Source: Candidatus Saccharimonadota bacterium (lineage in GTDB: Bacteria; Patescibacteriota; Saccharimonadia; Saccharimonadales; Saccharimonadaceae). From it: a DNA stretch of 7,177 bases. Below the pieces are notes generated by a model, which did no database searches, was not told where the DNA came from, and saw only the letters and a program-made list of their open reading frames with translations. The first letter of the stretch is position 1. Each line of letters starts with the position of its first letter. Positions 1 through 6,125 of the stretch are shown here, piece by piece. The translations under genes were made by a program, and so were the position numbers. The stretch is taken from contig JAGOZV010000027.1 of NCBI GenBank assembly GCA_018064165.1, positions 1 through 7,177 on the forward strand, written 5' to 3'.

Positions 1-1
1 T

Positions 2-937
2 ATAATTTACTGGGTCGCGTGGGGAGGGGAGCAAGCCTCACCTTCTGGTGCGGGAGCATTTAAAATGGCCACAGGTACTTATAGCGGAAACGGCTCCAGT
101 GGTAGGCAAATAACAGGCGTGGGTTTTGAGCCTAATTTGGTTATTCTAAAAAGAGATAACAACGCACAGTTGGCAATTTTTAAAACAAGCCTAATGAATT
201 CTACTTCTGCCTCTAGTTATGCTTTTGCTGCGAATACCAGCTACACGGACGCTATTACGGCTTTGACGTCAGATGGCTTTACTTTGGGGACGAATGCCGT
301 CGCAAATGCTTCTGGGGGAGAGTACCATTGGCAGGCTTTCGGTGATGCTTACAATCCAAACGCTAATACGGGTTCCACGGATTTTATAATTGGAGCTTAC
401 ACTGGCAACGGCATAGACAGCAGACAGATTAGTGCACCTTTAAGTTTAGACTTAATTTCTGTACAATCAAGTGGATCGGCCACATCTTACTGGCGAACAT
501 CTAGTAACGTGGGTGATGAAACTAATAATTTCAGTGCGACTGCCACAGCAACAAATTTGTTACAGAATATTTCTAACGATAGTTTTGAAGTCGGTACTGC
601 CGGAGGAGTAAATACACTAAATACGTTGTATTATTGGTTTGGTTTTAAGAATGGAGCAAATTTTAAAGTTGGAAGTTATACCGGTAACGGTGGAGTGCAA
701 AAAAATTATTCTCCTGGTTTTCAGCCCGATCTAGCTTGGATAAAAGCCGCAACAAGTCAGGCTGGCGCGCTTAGACCCTCTACTCTAGAGGGGAGTTCCG
801 TCCAGCTTTTTCCAGCTACCGTAAACGCGACTAACGCTTTTAACAAATTTGTTGTCAACGGTTTTTGGCTTAACAGCAATGCTGCGTTAACAAATGCTAA
901 TGGTGTTAAATATTATTACGCAACATGGCGCAAGCCA
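2..937 (+). repeat. Protein-level tandem repeats, about 93-107 residues each
   Basis: Three complete units are coded at about 59-379, 380-658 and 659-937, and the tail of an earlier unit lies at 2-58. Each unit opens with a G-x-Y-[ST]-G-N-G strand (TGTYSGNG, GAYTGNG, GSYTGNG). Next comes a segment such as GFEPNLVILK, or GFQPDLAWIK in the third unit. A 'DGF.LG' or 'NGFWLN' turn follows, and the unit closes with a Tyr/Trp-rich strand (EYHWQAFG, YYWFGF, KYYYATW). The partial first unit closes with YWVAWGG. The units have diverged at the DNA level, so this is an old duplication rather than a recent slippage array. The boundaries are approximate. Confidence 0.8.
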
Positions 938-1495
938 ACAGTAGGCTTGCTCGGTGTCAGTATCGTAAATAGTAATGATGACGATGTCTCAACTCCGACG
1001 GTTGAAATGAATCCAATTCCGGCAAGTTTCGCTTGCGCTACCGCAACGGGATCCTTAGGCGATAGCAACCAACTAATACGAGTAACAAATTCCACTGCAA
1101 ACCCTAATTGGTCTTTAAGTATTGCTCCAACGGGGGGTGCGAATTCTTTATGGGCCTCTTCTTCCAGTAAATATTACGATTTCAATGATTCTAACGGAAC
1201 ACCTATAGGTTGTTCCGATGGCATGGACACCGATTCCTACGCAGGAAGATTGAGTATAAATCCTTCCACCGCGACAGCTACACCTATAGCGGGATGTTCG
1301 GTTGCCGGAGGCTCTTTTGGTACAAACGCTAGTTTTAGCGAAAGCATTAATTCAATAACCTTAGTGAGTACAAACAACGCAGAAACAAATTGTTACTGGG
1401 ATTTGGCTAATTTTGGCATTTCTCAAACAATTCCTGCAGGCACCGGTATAGATAACTATAGTTTGAGTTTAACTATTACGGTAACGGCTAACTAA
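2..1495 (+). CDS. Repeat-containing surface protein, 5'-truncated by the window
   Basis: The frame is open from base 2, so the gene starts left of the window. The ATG at 65 is not the start: the codons before it read YWVAWGG...AGAFK, which match the end of one internal repeat and the first strand of the next (compare NFKVGSYTGNG further on). Counting from that ATG as residue 1, the visible part has three tandem repeats (about 1-105, 106-198, 199-291) and a distinct C-terminal domain (about 292-476) with four Cys, which could form disulfides outside the cell. That domain holds NPNWSLSI and ends in a YSLSLTITVTA strand, in the style of WxL-like or Ig-like beta-sandwich domains of surface proteins (weak, by eye). 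The repeats resemble a domain I know from phage tail-fibre-like and metagenomic proteins. The stop overlaps the next gene's start (TAATG), so the two are probably co-translated. No anchor is visible, and any signal peptide would lie outside the window. A role in adhesion is inference. Confidence 0.85.
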   Translation: MIYWVAWGGEQASPSGAGAFKMATGTYSGNGSSGRQITGVGFEPNLVILKRDNNAQLAIFKTSLMNSTSASSYAFAANTSYTDAITALTSDGFTLGTNAVANASGGEYHWQAFGDAYNPNANTGSTDFIIGAYTGNGIDSRQISAPLSLDLISVQSSGSATSYWRTSSNVGDETNNFSATATATNLLQNISNDSFEVGTAGGVNTLNTLYYWFGFKNGANFKVGSYTGNGGVQKNYSPGFQPDLAWIKAATSQAGALRPSTLEGSSVQLFPATVNATNAFNKFVVNGFWLNSNAALTNANGVKYYYATWRKPTVGLLGVSIVNSNDDDVSTPTVEMNPIPASFACATATGSLGDSNQLIRVTNSTANPNWSLSIAPTGGANSLWASSSSKYYDFNDSNGTPIGCSDGMDTDSYAGRLSINPSTATATPIAGCSVAGGSFGTNASFSESINSITLVSTNNAETNCYWDLANFGISQTIPAGTGIDNYSLSLTITVTAN

Positions 1496-2379
1496 TGAAA
1501 AAAATATTTTTCATAGTAACATTATTATTGTCATCTATCTCGGTAACATCCTTAGTAGGTGCCACCAATACAGGGGTTAATGTTAAAATTTTACCAATGG
1601 ATTGTGTTTTCAATGTAGTAAATGTTGGCGGTCAACAACAAATAGTTTATGTTACGCCAGAAGAATGTGGCCAAGTGGTGACGCCAGTAGATCCAGAGAA
1701 TCCGAATTCAAATACTGGTCAGTCGGGCTCGTCCTCCTCTTCGACCAAGCCAATTTTAAATGGGAATAATAAGAATAATATAAATGGTATTCGTAGCCAA
1801 TCATCGCCATGGTATTTTCCAACTACTATTACACCAAATGCAAGCGTAACGCCAGGTATAGCCACACGTCCAAGCGAAGGGGGTATTATATTACTTAATT
1901 TATTTCCTGAATATCTTCGGGAAAAACAAGACGCTGGTAAAGTCCTTTCGTTAAACGCAGGTCAAAATGTTTACTTCGATTATAAAGGCGAGCGATATAC
2001 TATTACGATAGTAGAAGTGACTTCTGACTCTGTATCATTGTTATTTACTCAGGTGCTGTCTAAAAAAAGTAACGATTTAAGTGTGCTGGGAGATAAAGCA
2101 CTGCACGATACCTTGGCAAAAGGAGCTACAGGAGAGTATGAACTGTCAACCGAGAAGGGGGCTCACATAAGAATTACTTATTTAGGCACTACAGATGGTG
2201 TAGCCTCATTAAGATTTAAGGAAATAACTCAAAATAGCGATGAGGAGATGTGTTCTTCGGGAAACCCGTGTTGGTTGTGGCTATTTATAATAATGTTAAT
2301 AATTAATGTTTTTGCGTTTTATTTATTATTTAAAAAACGACGAAAAGATAAAGAGGAAGAAGAGACTATAAACTGCTAA
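1495..2379 (+). CDS. Secreted, C-terminally membrane-anchored protein of unknown function
   Basis: I do not recognise a named family. The 294-residue product starts with MKK, a hydrophobic core and VGA before Thr24, a good signal-peptide cleavage site. Two Cys (37 and 58) lie in a short beta-like N-terminal section. A Ser/Asn/Pro-rich linker follows (about 66-108, with a run of Ser). The folded part (about 130-247) looks beta-rich, with AGQNVYFDYKGERYTITIVE and YLGTTDGVASLRF. After a Cys pair (253, 259) a single transmembrane helix spans about 260-279, followed by a KKRRK stop-transfer and an acidic tail, so the bulk lies outside the cell. The ATG shares its A with the upstream TAA and has no clear ribosome site of its own, which suggests coupled translation. 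Signal peptide plus extracellular domain plus C-terminal anchor recalls the anchor partner in Gram-positive WxL loci; that is an analogy only. A membrane platform for the repeat protein is a reasonable inference. Confidence 0.85.
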   Translation: MKKIFFIVTLLLSSISVTSLVGATNTGVNVKILPMDCVFNVVNVGGQQQIVYVTPEECGQVVTPVDPENPNSNTGQSGSSSSSTKPILNGNNKNNINGIRSQSSPWYFPTTITPNASVTPGIATRPSEGGIILLNLFPEYLREKQDAGKVLSLNAGQNVYFDYKGERYTITIVEVTSDSVSLLFTQVLSKKSNDLSVLGDKALHDTLAKGATGEYELSTEKGAHIRITYLGTTDGVASLRFKEITQNSDEEMCSSGNPCWLWLFIIMLIINVFAFYLLFKKRRKDKEEEETINC

Positions 2380-2415
2380 CTGAGAGAATTTTTATCGTAC
2401 ACATTGCGCTTTTAC

Positions 2416-2444
2416 TTGTACTGTTAAACAATCTCTGTTATAAT
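2416..2444 (+). promoter_or_regulatory. rpsO promoter with extended -10
   Basis: A perfect -10 TATAAT (2439-2444) is preceded by TG one base upstream (2436-2437), forming an extended -10. A poor -35, TTGTAC (2416-2421), sits at 17-bp spacing. The start point predicted about 7 bases past the -10 is around 2451, only about 2 bases before the rpsO ATG, so the transcript should be leaderless or nearly so. The hexamer CTGTTA occurs twice (2421-2426, 2435-2440); its meaning is unclear. Confidence 0.75.
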
Positions 2445-2452
2445 ACGTTTCG

Positions 2453-2719
2453 ATGATTACAAAAGAAAATAAGGACAAAGCATTTGCTGTTACCCAACTT
2501 CATAAAAACGATGTTGGTAGTGCGCAAGCTCAAATTTCTGTGTTAACGGCTAGAATTGCCGAAATTACAAATCACATGAAATCAAATAAGCACGATTTTG
2601 CTGCACGACGCGGGTTGTTGCAACAAGTTGGTCGTCGTAAAAAACTTCTTCGTTACCTAGAAGAAACAGATTTTGACGCTTACAAAGAGGTTATTGCAAA
2701 GCTTGGTTTGCGTAAATAA
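2453..2719 (+). CDS. rpsO: 30S ribosomal protein S15
   Basis: This encodes the 88-residue primary 16S rRNA-binding protein S15, which helps organise the platform of the small subunit. The length and register match the family without gaps. Hallmarks are HKND-x-GS near 17-23, Gln27, Arg34, His41, Asp48, the RRGLL segment at 52-56, RRKKLL at 61-66, Tyr68, and the ending LGLRK. Two family-typical rRNA-contact positions differ: Val21 where Thr is usual, and Ala51 where Ser is usual. The ATG at 2453 is forced: the frame has a TAA at 2441-2443 and no other start codon in between. No Shine-Dalgarno sequence precedes it, and the promoter is almost adjacent. As in many bacteria the gene lies near pnp, but here a leftward cupin gene separates them. 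A leader-based S15 autoregulation like that of E. coli would have no room here. Confidence 0.96.
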   Translation: MITKENKDKAFAVTQLHKNDVGSAQAQISVLTARIAEITNHMKSNKHDFAARRGLLQQVGRRKKLLRYLEETDFDAYKEVIAKLGLRK

Positions 2720-2739
2720 TTTATATATTCTGCGCAAAT

Positions 2740-2770
2740 AAAAACTCCGTACATAAGTGGCGGAGTTTTT
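2740..2770. terminator. Bidirectional rho-independent terminator between rpsO and the cupin gene
   Basis: The arms AAAAACTCCG (2740-2749) and CGGAGTTTTT (2761-2770) pair perfectly over 10 bp around an 11-base loop. The stem carries an A-tract on one side and a T-tract on the other, so it works as a terminator read from either strand. It lies 20 bp after the rpsO stop and 34 bp after the convergent cupin stop, where a shared terminator is expected. Confidence 0.88.
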
Positions 2771-2804
2771 AATTATAACGCTTTGTGCAAGTAAAATTGC
2801 TTAT

Positions 2805-3224
2805 TTATTCAGCGCGTTCTGCTTCTTCTGCATCTTCTTTTGTTTCATGAATGGTGCCGTGTGCATGTTCAGCGGGAGCATAAATTGAATAGATTTTTAG
2901 TTGATTAGCTCCGGTATTGGTAATATTATGCCAAGAGCCGGCAGGAACAATAACTGCATCTCCATCTTCAACATCTTGCTCGACTGTAAAATTATCAGGA
3001 GCGTCACCCATTTGAACAAATCCAATGCCACCTTCAATTCTTAAAAATTGGTCGTGATCGTCGTGTACCTCAAGCCCAATATCGTCGCCAGGTTCAATTG
3101 CCATTAAAGTTACCTGAAAGTTATTTCCAGTCCATTTGCAAACACGGAATAAATTATTTTCCTTGGTTGCTTCTTCTATGTTAAATACATATGGTTCCGC
3201 GCCGTAATCTTTTGTATCTGCCAT
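2805..3224 (-). CDS. Small single-domain cupin protein
   Basis: The 139-residue product is a single conserved beta-barrel of the cupin superfamily. Cupin motif 1 is seen as EVHDDHDQFLRIEGG (about 52-66; His54, His57 and Glu64 are possible metal ligands). Motif 2 is GDAVIVPAGSWHNITN (88-103; His99 is the expected ligand). The ending SIYAPAEHAHGTIHETK is typical of a widespread family of small cupins often labelled loosely as mannose-6-phosphate isomerase-like; the substrate is unknown, and I would not assign that reaction. The acidic C-terminal tail may be flexible. The protein has no signal peptide, so it is cytoplasmic. The start has an excellent Shine-Dalgarno (TAAGGAGGT) five bases upstream. 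The gene sits on the opposite strand between rpsO and pnp, converging on rpsO and diverging from pnp, and appears to be transcribed alone. Confidence 0.92.
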   Translation of the reverse strand: MADTKDYGAEPYVFNIEEATKENNLFRVCKWTGNNFQVTLMAIEPGDDIGLEVHDDHDQFLRIEGGIGFVQMGDAPDNFTVEQDVEDGDAVIVPAGSWHNITNTGANQLKIYSIYAPAEHAHGTIHETKEDAEEAERAE

Positions 3225-3228
3225 TTTT

Positions 3229-3254
3229 ACCTCCTTAGTTATATTTCTATTGTA
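3229..3254 (-). promoter_or_regulatory. Cupin gene ribosome-binding site and probable -10
   Basis: On the minus strand, 3237-3229 reads TAAGGAGGT, a near-ideal Shine-Dalgarno that fixes the cupin start. A TACAAT -10 candidate lies at 3254-3249, which would put the start point near 3242 and leave a leader of about 18 bases. I see no convincing -35 at 16-18 bp, so the promoter part is tentative. Confidence 0.55.
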
Positions 3255-3294
3255 CTACAATTGACGCTGCTGCGAACTGATTTGGGCGTATGCA

Positions 3295-3303
3295 TGGTAT
3301 AAT
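3295..3303 (+). promoter_or_regulatory. Extended -10 promoter of pnp
   Basis: TGGTATAAT at 3295-3303 is a perfect -10 hexamer with the TG extension. No good -35 lies at 16-18 bp, which extended -10 promoters tolerate. The start point would be near 3310, giving a pnp leader of about 104 bases. It points away from the cupin promoter. Confidence 0.7.
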
Positions 3304-3317
3304 ATAACAAGAGCCGC

Positions 3318-3393
3318 GAAATAAGTGGTGGATATGATTGCTGGGTTGCCAGTTGCAAAGCTATCGTACCCGTTACTTATTTTAAGAATAAGT
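3318..3393 (+). promoter_or_regulatory. Structured pnp leader with two competing hairpins
   Basis: The leader can form a long imperfect hairpin. The outer stem pairs 3319-3326 (AAATAAGT) with 3375-3382 (ACTTATTT). Inside it, 3327-3330 pairs with 3367-3370, GATA 3331-3334 with TATC 3362-3365, TTGC 3338-3341 with GCAA 3355-3358, and 3342-3344 with 3349-3351, closed by a GTTG loop. The same ACTTATT strand can instead pair with AATAAGT at 3387-3393 around a 5-base loop, because AATAAGTGG occurs twice (3320-3328, 3387-3395). That second hairpin ends 9 bases before the pnp AAGGAG ribosome site (3403-3408). In E. coli the pnp leader is a stem-loop processed by RNase III and used for autoregulation. 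A similar role here is inference from by-eye folding. Confidence 0.5.
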
Positions 3394-3413
3394 GGCTTAA
3401 AGAAGGAGAGAAT

Positions 3414-5531
3414 ATGGGAATAATTAACCCTTATGGAAAAGATGTTGTACGAGTTACAACAGAATATGCGGGTAAACCGCTTACGTTAGAAGTTAACAGA
3501 GTTGGTTTTCGAACAACCGCCAGTGTGTTGGTTACTTATGGCGAAACTATCGTTTTAGGCTCAACTGTGGTTGGCACAAAGCCGGTTCAATTGGACTATT
3601 TTCCGCTAAGTATCGACTATGAAGAAAAATTTTATGCGGCTGGAAAAATCAGTTCAAGCCGTTTTATTAAAAGGGAAGGACGCCCTAGTGACGAAGCCAT
3701 ATTAATTGGCCGTTTAATTGACCGTCCAATTAGACCACTATTTCCAAAAGGCTATCGCCAAGAAATTCAGGTTGTGGCTACGGTTCTTTCTGCAGACCCT
3801 AATTTCCGTCCCGATATGATTGCTATGATTGCAGCCTCGGCCGCGCTAAGCTTAACTGGAACACCGTTTGACGGCCCTGTGGCTGGTCTTCGTGTAGGAA
3901 AGGTGAACGGAGAATTCAAAGCTTTTCTAACACCAGAAGAACGTGCAAACAGCGACCTAGATTTGGTGGTTGCTGGTATTGAAAGTGGAATTACCATGGT
4001 AGAAGCTGCCGCTAACGAAGTTAGCGAGGAAGAAATTACTAAAGCACTAGCTTGGGCATACGAAAATTACCAGCCAGCTATTAAATTGCAAAAAGAATTA
4101 GTCGAAAAAATAGCACCAGAAAAGCGCGAATACGAACTTGTTTTGCCAAACGAATCAATTCAAAATGAAGCCGATAAATGGTTAGAAGATAAGCTAGGCG
4201 AAGCAACACGCGTTCATTATGGTGAAAGAAATCAAATTATTAATGAATTGCGTTGGGATTTTCACGATTATTTCCGCGAAAAAATCGGTGCAAAAGATTA
4301 CGAAGAAATCTACGATGAATACGACGAAGCCTTCACTAAAGCTTTGCATAACGATGTGCGAAGGGGAATCGTAAAAGATGGCCTTCGACCAGACGGCCGT
4401 AAATTAACCGAAATTCGTCCACTTTCTAGCGAAGTTGGCATTTTACCACGTGTTCATGGCTCGGCTTTATTTACTCGTGGTTTAACGCAGGCTTTAAACG
4501 CTGTAACCTTGGCACCTTTAAAATATGCACAGCTTGTAGATACAATGGAAATAACAGATGGAGAGCGTCGTTATATGCATCACTATAATGCGCCTGGCTA
4601 TACAGTTGGCGAAGCTCGTCGACTAGGTTCTCCTGGTCGTCGTGAAATTGGCCATGGTTACTTAGCAGAACGTGCCATTGTCCCGGTTCTCCCTTCTGAA
4701 GAAGAATTTCCATATGCAATTAGAAGTGTCACCGAAATCATGAGTCAGAATGGATCAACCTCTATGGCGGCGACATGTAGTTCTACATTAGCACTAATGG
4801 ACGCGGGTGTGCCATTGAAGCGTCCAGTTTCAGGAATTGCTATGGGCTTAATGATGGATGACGGCAACCCATATGTTCTTTCCGATATTGCTGATGCAGA
4901 AGATTTTGCTGGCGACATGGACTTTAAGGTTACTGGTACTGAAAAGGGAATTACAGCATTACAAATGGACATGAAGGTTCATGGCCTGCCAGTTAATATT
5001 CTTGAAAAAGCTTTAGATCAGTCTAAATCTGGTCGTGAACACATTTTAAGTCATATGCTAAGTATTATTACCGAGCCTAAAAATCACATTAGCCCACACG
5101 CGCCTCGTATTGAGAAAATTAAAATTAATCCAGAAAAAATTGGTGCAATTATTGGTAAGGGCGGCGAAACTATTAACAAAATTACCTCTGAAACTGGCGC
5201 TGAAATTGACATCAAAGATGACGGGCTAGTAACAGTTTCTGCTGTAAATACAGAAAATATAGAAAAAGCACTAGAATGGATTAAGGGCTTAGTAGAAGAG
5301 CCAGAAGTTGGCAAAATTTACACCGGTAAAGTAGTGACAATCAAAGACTTCGGGGCTTTTGTGAATTTCATGCCAGGAATAGACGGCATGCTACACATTA
5401 GTCAACTTTCTAATGAACGTGTAGAAAATGTTACCGATGTTCTTAAAGAAGGACAAATGGTAAAAGTACGATTAGAGGCAATTGACGATAGAGGTCGTTA
5501 CAGCTTAACAATGAAAAATGTTGAACAATAA
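3414..5531 (+). CDS. pnp: Polyribonucleotide nucleotidyltransferase (PNPase)
   Basis: This is a complete 705-residue PNPase, close to the usual length of about 700. It degrades RNA from the 3' end with phosphate, releasing nucleoside diphosphates, and can also add 3' tails. It normally forms a ring-shaped trimer in the cytoplasm. Domains in order are: first RNase PH-like core (about 12-142, with FIKREGRP at 84-91), helical linker (about 145-235), second catalytic RNase PH core (about 320-530), KH domain (about 563-620, loop GKGG at 581-584) and S1 domain (about 633-702). The second core has GLRPDGR at 323-329, NGSTSMA at 446-452 and the catalytic set Asp497, Asp503 and Lys505 in the GDMDFKV context. 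I see no frameshift or missing key residue. The start is supported by AAGGAG five bases upstream. The last 14 bases overlap the glycosylase gene, indicating an operon. The long leader suggests post-transcriptional control. Confidence 0.97.
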   Translation: MGIINPYGKDVVRVTTEYAGKPLTLEVNRVGFRTTASVLVTYGETIVLGSTVVGTKPVQLDYFPLSIDYEEKFYAAGKISSSRFIKREGRPSDEAILIGRLIDRPIRPLFPKGYRQEIQVVATVLSADPNFRPDMIAMIAASAALSLTGTPFDGPVAGLRVGKVNGEFKAFLTPEERANSDLDLVVAGIESGITMVEAAANEVSEEEITKALAWAYENYQPAIKLQKELVEKIAPEKREYELVLPNESIQNEADKWLEDKLGEATRVHYGERNQIINELRWDFHDYFREKIGAKDYEEIYDEYDEAFTKALHNDVRRGIVKDGLRPDGRKLTEIRPLSSEVGILPRVHGSALFTRGLTQALNAVTLAPLKYAQLVDTMEITDGERRYMHHYNAPGYTVGEARRLGSPGRREIGHGYLAERAIVPVLPSEEEFPYAIRSVTEIMSQNGSTSMAATCSSTLALMDAGVPLKRPVSGIAMGLMMDDGNPYVLSDIADAEDFAGDMDFKVTGTEKGITALQMDMKVHGLPVNILEKALDQSKSGREHILSHMLSIITEPKNHISPHAPRIEKIKINPEKIGAIIGKGGETINKITSETGAEIDIKDDGLVTVSAVNTENIEKALEWIKGLVEEPEVGKIYTGKVVTIKDFGAFVNFMPGIDGMLHISQLSNERVENVTDVLKEGQMVKVRLEAIDDRGRYSLTMKNVEQ

Positions 5532-6081
5532 AAAAATAAATGATCTAGAAAATCTTAAAAAGGAAATTTTAGATAAAAAAATTTGCGCAGATTTGGCACT
5601 AGAGTCAACGCAACTAGTGTTTGGCTCTGGTGATCCTGATGCAAAAATTGTGTTCATTGGCGAGGCGCCTGGCAAGCAAGAAGACCTCCAGGGAGAGCCG
5701 TTTGTTGGCGCCTCGGGTAAATTTCTTAACGAAATGTTAAAAAGCATTAATTTAATGCGCAACGATGTTTACATAACCAATATTGTTAAATATAGACCGC
5801 CAAATAATCGCGACCCAAGTATGGCCGAGAAAGCAGAATTTTTACCATATTTATTAAAGCAAATTGAAATTATTAATCCACGCGTTATTGTAACTTTGGG
5901 ACGGCACAGCATGGAGCAATTTTTGCCAGGAGGCAAAATTGGCGAAGTTCATGGAACTTTAGTGAAGCTAGAAAACGGAACGCTCCTTATGCCTTTATAT
6001 CATCCAGCTGCAGCCCTATATAACGGCAAATTGCGACAAATTTTAAAAGATGATTTTGTCAGTCTAAAAGGGGTAATCTAG
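5518..6081 (+). CDS. Uracil-DNA glycosylase, family 4 type, lacking the Fe-S cysteines
   Basis: The 187-residue product resembles family 4 uracil-DNA glycosylases, which excise uracil from DNA to start base excision repair. Motif A is GEAPGKQED (48-56), followed by GEPFVG (59-64). YITNIVK (85-91) is the usual family stretch, VTLG lies at 125-128, and the second active-site motif is HPAA (162-165). Family 4 enzymes normally hold a 4Fe-4S cluster with four Cys: a CxxC near the N-terminus, one in VK-C-RPP and one about 16-18 residues later. This protein has a single Cys (23). The VK-C-RPP position is Tyr92, and no Cys lies near 105-110. The cluster is therefore almost surely absent, although the fold and active-site motifs remain. 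The start overlaps pnp by 14 bases with no clear ribosome site, so translation is probably coupled to pnp. The catalytic specificity cannot be read from the sequence. Confidence 0.88.
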   Translation: MLNNKKINDLENLKKEILDKKICADLALESTQLVFGSGDPDAKIVFIGEAPGKQEDLQGEPFVGASGKFLNEMLKSINLMRNDVYITNIVKYRPPNNRDPSMAEKAEFLPYLLKQIEIINPRVIVTLGRHSMEQFLPGGKIGEVHGTLVKLENGTLLMPLYHPAAALYNGKLRQILKDDFVSLKGVI

Positions 6082-6090
6082 TAAATTTTA

Positions 6091-6119
6091 TTGACTTAAT
6101 CTTTATATTTTGCTACAAT
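6091..6119 (+). promoter_or_regulatory. Strong sigma-70-type promoter of the RNase J gene
   Basis: TTGACT (6091-6096) and TACAAT (6114-6119) lie 17 bp apart, each one base off consensus. TG at 6111-6112 adds an extended -10. The predicted start point is near 6126. The -35 begins 10 bases after the glycosylase stop and I see no terminator between, so read-through from the pnp operon is possible in addition to this promoter. Confidence 0.85.
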
Positions 6120-6125
6120 ATTAAC

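Noticed and set aside
1..6. TATAAT at the left edge as a promoter -10
   Set aside because: It lies inside the coding frame of the first protein, where it encodes part of a repeat, and no -35 can be seen.
65..67. ATG as the start of the first gene
   Set aside because: The frame stays open to base 2, and the residues before the ATG fit the repeat pattern, so this Met is internal.
2380..2438. Terminator after the anchored surface protein gene
   Set aside because: A T-run is present near 2390, but I find no inverted repeat before it.
3310..3395. tRNA or known riboswitch in the pnp leader
   Set aside because: No cloverleaf, TTC loop or conserved riboswitch core is seen; the pairing is a single long hairpin with one alternative.
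3767..5314. Open frames on the minus strand inside pnp (3767-3997, 4471-4719, 4745-4972, 5084-5314)
   Set aside because: They lie wholly inside the conserved pnp coding region, have no ribosome sites worth noting and resemble no known protein; they are shadows of pnp.
5505..5762. Minus-strand open frame over the pnp-glycosylase junction
   Set aside because: It overlaps conserved glycosylase motifs on the opposite strand and has no supporting features.
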